A stretch of DNA of 10,435 bases from an uncultured Eubacteriales bacterium (lineage in GTDB: Bacteria; Bacillota; Clostridia; Oscillospirales; Acutalibacteraceae), in NCBI GenBank assembly GCA_905198155.1, contig CAJKBQ010000057.1, forward strand, positions 1 to 10,435, written 5' to 3'. How positions within the stretch are numbered: the stretch's first letter is position 1; each line of letters begins with the position of its first letter. A model generated the notes under the pieces. That model was given only the letters and a program-made list of their open reading frames with translations. It searched no databases and had not been told where the DNA came from. Below, piece by piece: positions 1 through 6,300 of this stretch. Made by a program: the position numbers and the translations under genes.

Positions 1-1
1 G

Positions 2-79
2 TGTGCCGATGCTTTGGTGCCGTCGGCAGCCGAAATGCAGGATCTGGCAGCACGGTACGGCTGCCGCTGCGAATGCTGA
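2..79 (+). CDS. Possible 3' end of a convergent gene (partial, 25 codons visible)
   Basis: Read in frame from base 2, the left edge encodes a short peptide containing ADALVPSAAEMQDLAARYGC and ends at a TGA at 77-79. The Ala-rich, amphipathic character and the ordinary codons resemble a real protein C-terminus more than the Arg/Pro-rich readings of the other frames. A gene ending here would converge on the flavodiiron gene, and the bidirectional terminator at 207-244 would suit both. However, all three plus frames stay open across this stretch, so the frame choice rests on composition alone. No family is recognisable. Bases 80-206 contain nothing else I can support apart from a weak GGAAAC/GTTTCC inverted repeat (132-137 and 157-162). 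Confidence 0.25.
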   Translation, partial: CADALVPSAAEMQDLAARYGCRCEC

Positions 80-206
80 CGGTTCGTCAACGCACCCGCA
101 AAGCAGAACGTCCCGTGCAGTCCCCGATTGCGGAAACGGGCACCGGTGCAGGCGCTGTTTCCCCGATATTCGCCCCTCCAATACAGGCAAAGCATGATTT
201 CAGCCA

Positions 207-244
207 AAAAAATGCAGACCGTCTTGCGATGGTCTGCATTTTTT
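207..244. terminator. Bidirectional rho-independent terminator
   Basis: AAAAAATGCAGACC (207-220) pairs perfectly with GGTCTGCATTTTTT (231-244) around a 10-base loop. The GC-containing part of the stem is 8 bp and is flanked by an A run on the left and a T run on the right, so each strand reads as stem followed by U-tract. On the minus strand it begins 38 bases after the flavodiiron stop codon and is that gene's terminator. On the plus strand it could end a gene entering from the left edge. Confidence 0.9.
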
Positions 245-282
245 GAATTTTGCGGAAAAAACGCGCACCGGATGCCGGCCGA

Positions 283-2073
283 TTACGAAATTTTTTCAAA
301 CGCCTCCGCGCCGTGTTTGCACAGTGGGCAGACAAAGTCTTCCGGCAGCGTGTCGCCTTCGTAAATATAGCCGCACACTTTGCACACAAATCCTTTTTTG
401 CCGTCGGACTCCGGCTTCGGTTTGACATGCGCGTGATAATAGGCATACGTCATGGATTCGGCATCGGAGATCACACGCGCCTCCGTAACGGCGCAGATAA
501 ACATCCCGTGCGTGCCCAAATCCACCTCGGATTCCACCCGCAGCGACAGCATCGCGTTGATATACTGCGGCAGAAACGCCAGCCCGTTGTCGGCGCGCAG
601 CGGCGTAATGTCGGCAAATTTGTCCGTCGTGCGGCCGCTGCGGAAGCCGAACGTCTCAAACACCCGGAACGGTGCATCTGTTGACAGGCAGTTGACGTTC
701 ATCTTGCCGGTTTGGCGGATTACATGGTAGGAATAGTTGTCTTTGTTGATCGTGACGGCGATGCGGTTGGGATTGTTTGTGACCTGCGACACGGTGTTGA
801 CGATCAGCCCGTTGTCCTTTTTGCCGTCGTGCGACGTAACAACATACAGGCCGTACCCAATCTGGTTGAGCGCACTCATATTGGACTTGTCCGCCGTGTC
901 GCTGCGCTGCGCCAGATATTCGCGGCACAGCGTGCCCGCCAGCGCGGCCAGCGCGCGGGTGGATTCCGCGTTCAGCGCCGAGCGGATCGTCACCACCGGC
1001 TCGACCATTGTCAGGTTTTTGGCCGGTTCCAGCAGCTGCTTCATTACTTTGGCGGCCAGCGGCGCCCATGTCCCGTTTTCGATGCGCGCGACGGTGCGGC
1101 CTTGGAAATTGCGGGCGGTCAGGTGCTCCAAAAAGGCGCGCATCGGCGGGAACACATCGGCGTTGTAGGTGGTGGTGGCGAGGACGAGTTTGCTGTACCG
1201 GAACGCGTCGGCCACGGCGGCGGCCATGTCGCACCGTGCAAGGTCATAGACCGCGACGTGCGGGCAGCCGTTGGCGCGCAGCTGGTCGGCCAGCGATTCC
1301 ACCGCTTTGCGCGTGTGACCGTAGATCGACGTGTACGCGATCACGATGCCGTCCGACTCGATCGCGTACGACGACCAGGTTTGGTACAGGCCGATATAGT
1401 GCGCCAGATCGTCGCGCAGCACCGGGCCGTGCAGCGGGCAGATGACCTCGATTTCGAGCGCGGCCGCTTTGCGAAGCAGCGCCTGCACCTGCGCGCCGTA
1501 TTTGCCGACGATGCCGATGTAGTACCGGCGGGCCTCGTCGTCCCACGGTTCGGGCACGTCCAGCGCGCCGAATTTGCCGAATCCGTCGGCGGAAAAGAGG
1601 ACTTTGTCCACGTTGTCGTAGGTGACGAGCACTTCCGGCCAATGCACCATCGGTGCGGCAACGAAGGTCAGCGTGCGGCGGCCGAGCGAAAGCGTGCTGC
1701 CGTCGCCCACGACGATGCGGCGGTCGGCGAAGTCCGTGCCGAAAAATTGCTGCATCATCGCGAACGCTTTGGCGGACGCGACGATCTGGGCGCGGGGGTA
1801 AACTTTGGAAAATTGCAGGATGTTCGCCGAGTGATCCGGCTCCATGTGCTGCACGATCAGGTAGTCCGGCGTGCGGCCGGCCAGCGCGTCGGCCAGGCGG
1901 TCGAGCCATTCGTGCGTGAAATGCACATCGACGGTGTCCATCACGGCGGTTTTCGCGTCGCAGATCAGGTACGAATTGTACGACATCCCGTGCGGGACGG
2001 TGTACTGGCCTTCGAACAGATCGACGGCGTGGTCATTGACGCCAATATAGTGAATATCCGGTGAAATATACAT
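283..2073 (-). CDS. fprA: Flavodiiron O2/NO reductase fused to flavin reductase and rubredoxin (FprA-Hrb type fusion)
   Basis: This 596-residue cytoplasmic protein should reduce O2 to water and/or NO to N2O. Domains in order: a metallo-beta-lactamase-like diiron domain (about 1-240) with a full ligand set, H76-x-E78-x-D80-H81, H144, D163 and H215; a flavodoxin domain (about 242-395, FMN loop around T248-S-I-Y-G-H-T254); a flavin-reductase-like split-barrel domain (about 400-550); and a C-terminal rubredoxin with CxxC at 564/567 and CPLC at 582-585. In Moorella, FprA and the flavin-reductase-rubredoxin Hrb are separate proteins that pass electrons from NADH to the diiron site. Here both are in one chain, so the protein may need only NAD(P)H; that is inferred from family knowledge. 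The ATG at 2073 is chosen over an in-frame ATG at 2145 because AAAGGAG lies 8 bases upstream, alignable sequence starts at MYISPD, and the promoter lies between the two ATGs. The gene is monocistronic. No key residue is missing. Confidence 0.95.
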   Translation of the reverse strand: MYISPDIHYIGVNDHAVDLFEGQYTVPHGMSYNSYLICDAKTAVMDTVDVHFTHEWLDRLADALAGRTPDYLIVQHMEPDHSANILQFSKVYPRAQIVASAKAFAMMQQFFGTDFADRRIVVGDGSTLSLGRRTLTFVAAPMVHWPEVLVTYDNVDKVLFSADGFGKFGALDVPEPWDDEARRYYIGIVGKYGAQVQALLRKAAALEIEVICPLHGPVLRDDLAHYIGLYQTWSSYAIESDGIVIAYTSIYGHTRKAVESLADQLRANGCPHVAVYDLARCDMAAAVADAFRYSKLVLATTTYNADVFPPMRAFLEHLTARNFQGRTVARIENGTWAPLAAKVMKQLLEPAKNLTMVEPVVTIRSALNAESTRALAALAGTLCREYLAQRSDTADKSNMSALNQIGYGLYVVTSHDGKKDNGLIVNTVSQVTNNPNRIAVTINKDNYSYHVIRQTGKMNVNCLSTDAPFRVFETFGFRSGRTTDKFADITPLRADNGLAFLPQYINAMLSLRVESEVDLGTHGMFICAVTEARVISDAESMTYAYYHAHVKPKPESDGKKGFVCKVCGYIYEGDTLPEDFVCPLCKHGAEAFEKIS

Positions 2074-2081
2074 GGAAAATA

Positions 2082-2088
2082 CTCCTTT
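2082..2088 (-). promoter_or_regulatory. Ribosome binding site of the flavodiiron gene
   Basis: On the minus strand this reads AAAGGAG, 8 bases before the ATG at 2073-2071. It decides the start: the in-frame upstream ATG at 2145 overlaps the -35 box of the promoter and would lie upstream of the transcript. Confidence 0.85.
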
Positions 2089-2116
2089 CGGGTCGATTGG
2101 ATTCGGTTGTACCTTT

Positions 2117-2145
2117 AGTATACCCGGAAATCGGGCGAATGTCAA
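2117..2145 (-). promoter_or_regulatory. Sigma-A/sigma-70 type promoter of the flavodiiron gene
   Basis: On the minus strand, a perfect TTGACA (2145-2140) is followed after exactly 17 bases by TATACT (2122-2117), five of six matches to TATAAT. Predicted transcription starts near 2110, giving a 5' leader of roughly 37 bases with the Shine-Dalgarno inside it. The -35 box begins 4 bases after the tcdA stop codon. The spacer holds a short CCCG-5-CGGG dyad that might be an operator, but this is weak. Such a consensus promoter implies strong expression independent of tcdA. Confidence 0.85.
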
Positions 2146-2148
2146 TCG

Positions 2149-2874
2149 TCAATCGGAAATTCCGCACAAATCGCGGATAACCGCGCCGGCCAGAATCAGT
2201 CCGGCGACCGACGGTACAAACGACACGCTCCCCGGCACCGCACGGCGCGCGCCGGCTTCCTGGCGGACGTCGTCGTTTTGGTGCGGCGTGCGCGCCGGTT
2301 CGCGCGAGTAGACCACTTTGAGGTGCGGGACACCGCGCCGACGCAGCTCGGTGCGCATCACCCGCGCGAGGGGGCAGACGGACGTTTTGGAAATATCCGT
2401 CACTTCAAACCGCGTGGGATCCAGCTTGTTCCCGGCGCCCATCGCGCTGATGATCGGGGTGCCGGTGCGGTACGCGCGTTCGGCAAGATCCAGCTTGGCG
2501 GTGACGGTGTCGATCGCGTCGATCACATAGTCGTACTGCGAAAAATCGAACTGACCGGCCGTTTCCGGCAGGTAGAACGTGCGGTAGGTGCGCACGATGG
2601 CGCGGGGGTTGATGTCCGCAATCCGCGCAGCGGCGACGTCCACCTTGTACCGGCCGATGGTGGAATGCAGCGCGACCAGCTGCCGGTTGAGGTTGGTGAG
2701 CGACACGGTGTCGTTATCGATCAGATCCAGCGCGCCGACGCCGCAGCGCGCCAATGCGTCCACGGCGTGGCCGCCGACGCCGCCGATGCCGAACACGGCC
2801 ACGCGCGATGACGCCAATCGCGCCAATGCGTCGTCGCCAAGGAGGAGGGCGGTGCGGGAAAATTCGTTTAGCAT
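2149..2874 (-). CDS. tcdA: tRNA threonylcarbamoyladenosine dehydratase TcdA (E1-like, ThiF family)
   Basis: The 241-residue protein belongs to the ThiF/MoeB/E1-like family. It most likely catalyses ATP-dependent dehydration of t6A to cyclic t6A at position 37 of ANN-decoding tRNAs (E. coli TcdA/CsdL). Visible motifs: the nucleotide-binding glycine loop G29-I-G-G-V-G34, the acidic LIDNDTV strand (51-57) with NLNRQ including R64, K77, the DAID loop (119-122), and the TcdA-specific stretch around 162-192 (KTSVCPLARVMR then KVVYSRE). The C-terminal GSVSFVPSVAGLILAG is also typical. Length matches the short TcdA class and lacks the rhodanese or sulfur-carrier cysteine features of ThiF/MoeB. The ATG at 2874 has an AAGGA 11 bases upstream, slightly far. 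No CsdA/CsdE partner is visible, and no clean promoter was found in the 5' region, which holds a heptad repeat array. Confidence 0.92.
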   Translation of the reverse strand: MLNEFSRTALLLGDDALARLASSRVAVFGIGGVGGHAVDALARCGVGALDLIDNDTVSLTNLNRQLVALHSTIGRYKVDVAAARIADINPRAIVRTYRTFYLPETAGQFDFSQYDYVIDAIDTVTAKLDLAERAYRTGTPIISAMGAGNKLDPTRFEVTDISKTSVCPLARVMRTELRRRGVPHLKVVYSREPARTPHQNDDVRQEAGARRAVPGSVSFVPSVAGLILAGAVIRDLCGISD

Positions 2875-2899
2875 GGGAGAATCGGTCCTTTTTAGGAAT

Positions 2900-2940
2900 T
2901 AGATAATAGATAATAGATATTTTTTGGTATGGGGGGGATG
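2900..2940 (+). repeat. TAGATAA heptad array with T6-GGTATG-G-rich tail (copy 1)
   Basis: Three consecutive heptads TAGATAA, TAGATAA, TAGATAT (2900-2920) are followed by a T run, GGTATG (2926-2931) and GGGGGGATG. The same arrangement recurs at 10271-10324 with 4.7 heptads. The array begins 26 bases before the tcdA start codon (on the opposite strand). Read on the minus strand it gives several TATTAT hexamers resembling -10 boxes, but no -35 box sits at a suitable distance, so a promoter role is unproven. The A/T richness contrasts sharply with the GC-rich surroundings. Confidence 0.8.
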
Positions 2941-3045
2941 TGTGAATTTTAGGGACGGGGTTGTAGGGGCGATCATTGATTGGACGGCCATTGAATGAAC
3001 TGAATTGCGGGGGCGGCGCAACGTGGCCAATCACTTTCGGCCGGG
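2941..3045. other. Intergenic stretch without a supported gene, with degenerate repeat remnants
   Basis: No credible coding sequence is present. It includes GTAGGGGCGATCATTGAT, which I recall resembling the outer end of another small palindromic repeat in gut Clostridia; that is memory, not a search. A 7-bp inverted pair is present, TGATTGG (2977-2983) with CCAATCA (3027-3033). Bases 3007-3042 resemble 3337-3372 (about 26 of 36 positions), which spans the stop codon of the large helicase gene. Confidence 0.4.
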
Positions 3046-3280
3046 GGCAACTCCCTCAGTCTCGCGCCTGCGGCGCGAGCCAGCACGCCGCCGACGCAGT
3101 CGCGGCCGCGAGGGAGCCTTTTGTCGTATTGTCAGAGTAGCGCCTTAGGATAAAACCCATCGGCCGAGAGTTTTTTCCCGACTACATGGGTCTTTCAATA
3201 CATGGCTCCCTCGCGGCGGCCGTGTCGGCCGCGTGCTGCCCGCCGCCGACGCAGTCGCGGCTAAGGCTGAGGGAGTTGCT
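3046..3280. mobile_element. MITE-like composite palindromic element, long form (235 bp)
   Basis: The outer ends are a perfect 13-bp inverted repeat, GCAACTCCCTCAG (3047-3059) and CTGAGGGAGTTGC (3267-3279). Each half is itself a hairpin unit bounded by CTCCCTC and GAGGGAG: left half about 3047-3118, right half about 3204-3279, in opposite orientation. They surround an AT-richer core of about 85 bp. The left half holds a perfect CTCGCGCC-TGC-GGCGCGAG hairpin (3061-3079). Both halves also share a 21-bp direct match (3086-3106 and 3241-3261), so the element is a mosaic. It encodes no protein. It lies 81 bases past the helicase stop and may fold in the transcript and act as a terminator or stability element. 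No clear target-site duplication is seen. Confidence 0.7.
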
Positions 3281-3360
3281 TTCAATAACGCCAAGATTCT
3301 CCCTGTTGCAGGAATCTTCCCGTACTTATGGTGCCGCCGGGGGTGGCGCAACAACCCCCA

Positions 3361-6300
3361 TCACTCCCGGCTCACCCGATTATTTGCCTCATCCACCGAG
3401 GCGTCGCCGGCGTGAACGACCAGGTTCACCGCCTGGCGCACCATCTGCTGCACCAGCGTCGTGCAGCGCGGGATGCGGAACAGGGCGGCCACTTCGCGGA
3501 TGAGGTCGTCGAACGTGAGGCTGAACTGCGTTTGCAGGATGTACCGCACCGCGGCGGCCAGCTCTTCGGGCGCGATGTCCTCGATCTGGCGCTGCGTCTG
3601 CGGCGCGTCGGTCGGCAGGCGGAACGTGTCGTAGCCTTCGGGGTTCTGGTCGTCCGCCCAGTAGAATTTGCGGTAGTTGACGCCGGTGGAGCGCAGGCGC
3701 AGGAAGCGCAGCGCCTCTTCGATCGTGTGATCGACGCGGATGCTGATCCGCGGGATCGACCACACCTCCATCATCCGGCGGCGGATCAGGTTGCGGCTGA
3801 TCGGCGCTTCTTTTTGCAGCACCTGCAGCAGCTGCGCGCGAATCTGCGAGGTGTTCGCCGGGTCGGCGAATTCGTCGGCGGTGCACGGCGTGTCGCGCTC
3901 GACGCGCTCATTGTAAAATTCATACACCGGCAGCGACGCGGACGGCGCTTCGGTGGGAACGCGTTCCAGCTGATCCAGATCGACCACGTCGCGCGGGCGG
4001 GCGGCCGGGGCTTGGCGCGGCGCGTTTTTCGCTTCGTCCACCGCGGTCAGGATGCGGCGCAGTTCTTTGTCGGGATCCTCCCACCAGTCGAGCGCCCAGA
4101 CGTGGTGGATTCGCCAGCCGAGCGCACACAGCGTGGATTCCTGCAAAATATTGCGGTCGCGGGCGGTGGTGCTGCGGCGGTACGTTTCGCCGTCGCACAG
4201 GATGCCCAGCATATAGCGGTCGGGGTCGTCCGGATCCTGCACGCCGATGTCCACTTTGAACTCGGAGCAGCCGATATTTGTCTGCACTTGCAGCCCTTCG
4301 GCGCGCAGGCGGTCGGCGATGGCTTCTTCCAAGCCGGGCTGCGTCACGGTTTCGTTCGGGCGGGCGGCCAGCGCGGCGGTGCCGCGTTCGGCGAATTCCA
4401 GGAACGCTTTCAGCCCGGCCAGCCCGGTGGCGCGCGTTTTGGTCAGGTCGATCTGATCCGGCCGCAGCACGGAGAACACCAGCATCTGCTGGCGCGCGCG
4501 GGAGACGGCGACGTTCAGCCGGCGCCAGCCGCCTTCGCGGTTCAGCGGGCCGAAGTTCAGCGCCACGCGGCCGTGCGCGTCCGGCCCGTAGCCGATGGAG
4601 AACATGATGACGTCGCGCTCGTCGCCCTGCACGTTTTCCAGATTTTTGACGAAAAGCGGCTCGGCGGCGGCATTGTTCATCGTTTCCAGCTCCGGATCCT
4701 GCGCGAAGCCTTCTTCCAGCAGGTCCTGAATCAGGTTTTGCTGCACCACGCTGAACGTGACCACGCCGATGCTCAGCTTGTGCAGCTCGGGGTCGCGCAG
4801 GCGGCGGAAAATCTCTTTGACCACGGCTTCGGCCTCGGCGCGGTTCTGCTTGGTGCGGCCGCGGTCGTACGAGCCGTTGACGGCGATGTGCTGCACTTCG
4901 CTGATGCGGTCGTTCGGCGAGGGGAAGGTGTACAGCTTGTTGTCGTAGTATTCGCGGTTGCTGAACGCGATCAGGCTTTCGTGCCGCGAGCGGTAGTGCC
5001 ACAGCAGATGCTCCTGCGGCATGGCCAGCGCGAGGCAGTCGTCCAGCACGGATTCCAGGTCCTCTTTTTCAAAATTATCCTCGTCCACGTGATTCGCGGT
5101 GAAGAAGCTGGTCGGCGGCAGCTGCTTGGGGTCGCCGACGACGACGAGGTCTTTGCCGCGCGCGATGGCGCCCACGGCTTCGCACGTCGGCAGCTGGGAC
5201 GCTTCGTCGAAGATCACAAGGTCAAATTTGGGATATTTGGGGTCAATGTACTGCGCGACGGAAATCGGGCTCATCAGCATACACGGGCAGAGGCTGCGCA
5301 GCAGGTTGGGGATGCTGTCGAACAGCTTGCGGATGGACAGGCCGCGCCCGCCGCTGCGGATGGCGCGCTGGAGGATGCTGGTTTCGGACGAGGTGGTGGT
5401 GCCGGCGGCCAGCTGCGGCACGTTCGCGCTCAGCCGCGCCACCAGCTCCTGGCGGGTCAGCTGCTCGTATTCGGCGTCGGTTTTTTTGAATTTTTCGATT
5501 TCTTCTTCAAACAGCACGCCGTTGAACGACGACAGCCGCTTTTCCTGCGCGACCGTGACCATCGCGCACGACTGCGCGACGTTGCGGTAGAAGATCGGCA
5601 GCAGCTGATCGGCCGGAATCCTGCCGGATTCCAGCAGCTCCGGCACGCGGTGCAGCCCGGCATCGTTCAGCCTGGTGCGGACGGACAGGTAGCCGCACCA
5701 GTCGCGCAGCGCGCCGAGGTTCGATTGCAGCCGGGTGAGCAGCGCGATCAGCGCGTCCAGCCAGCCGTCGCCGTGCAGCGACGCGAAGCCGAACCCGGTC
5801 TGCGCGCCGAGGGATTCCTCCTGCGCGGCCAGCGTTGCCCAGTCGGCGGGCATTTGCGTGAGGTACACGTCGTTGCGGGACTTGAAGTCGGCGACGCTGT
5901 TGGCCAGCCGGTCGCCGAGCGTCCGGGCGACGGTCTGCGCCGTTTCCGGCGAATCCGCCAGCTCCAGAATGCGCGCCCGCACCGCAACGGCCTGGTCGTA
6001 CACCGTTTGCAGCTGATCCCAGTCGCAGCGGCCGCCGTTCCACAGCAGGCCGAACACGTCCGAAAACAGCGCCGTGTGCGACTCCACCACGCGGCGGTTC
6101 GTGCGGAATTCGATGATTTGGGCGAGGATGTCCGGCATCCGCTCTTTGGTGCAGGTTTTCGGCTGGCGTGCGTAAATTTTTACCAGTTTGCGGATGCGCG
6201 CCTGCGCCCGCAGCTTCGGCAGGAACCACTGCTGCTCCGCCTGCTGCCATTGCAGCAGCGCGGATTCGGCGTCCACTTCCAGCACCGGGGCGGCGAACTC

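Noticed and set aside
1..195. Minus-strand open frame from an ATG at 195 to the left edge
   Set aside because: No Shine-Dalgarno, Arg/Ser/Cys-rich low-quality translation, and the ATG sits just past a terminator with no promoter between.
2074..2145. Start of the flavodiiron protein at the upstream ATG (2145)
   Set aside because: The added 24 residues lack family similarity, have no suitable ribosome binding site, and the ATG overlaps the promoter -35 box.
2932..2970. Second G-quadruplex candidate upstream of tcdA
   Set aside because: The first G run is separated from the next by about 14 bases, leaving only three closely spaced runs.
3046..3280. CRISPR array or attachment site
   Set aside because: There are only two repeat units, in inverted rather than direct tandem order, with no spacers, cas genes or integrase nearby.
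3293..3318. Stem-loop AAGATTC/GAATCTT as terminator of the helicase gene
   Set aside because: Only a 7-bp AT-rich stem with a 12-base loop and no U-tract on the minus strand. Termination may instead rely on the palindromic element or on Rho.
3145..3503. Small open frames within and beside the 235-bp element
   Set aside because: They follow the GC-rich repeat, lack ribosome binding sites and overlap the element or the helicase 3' end.
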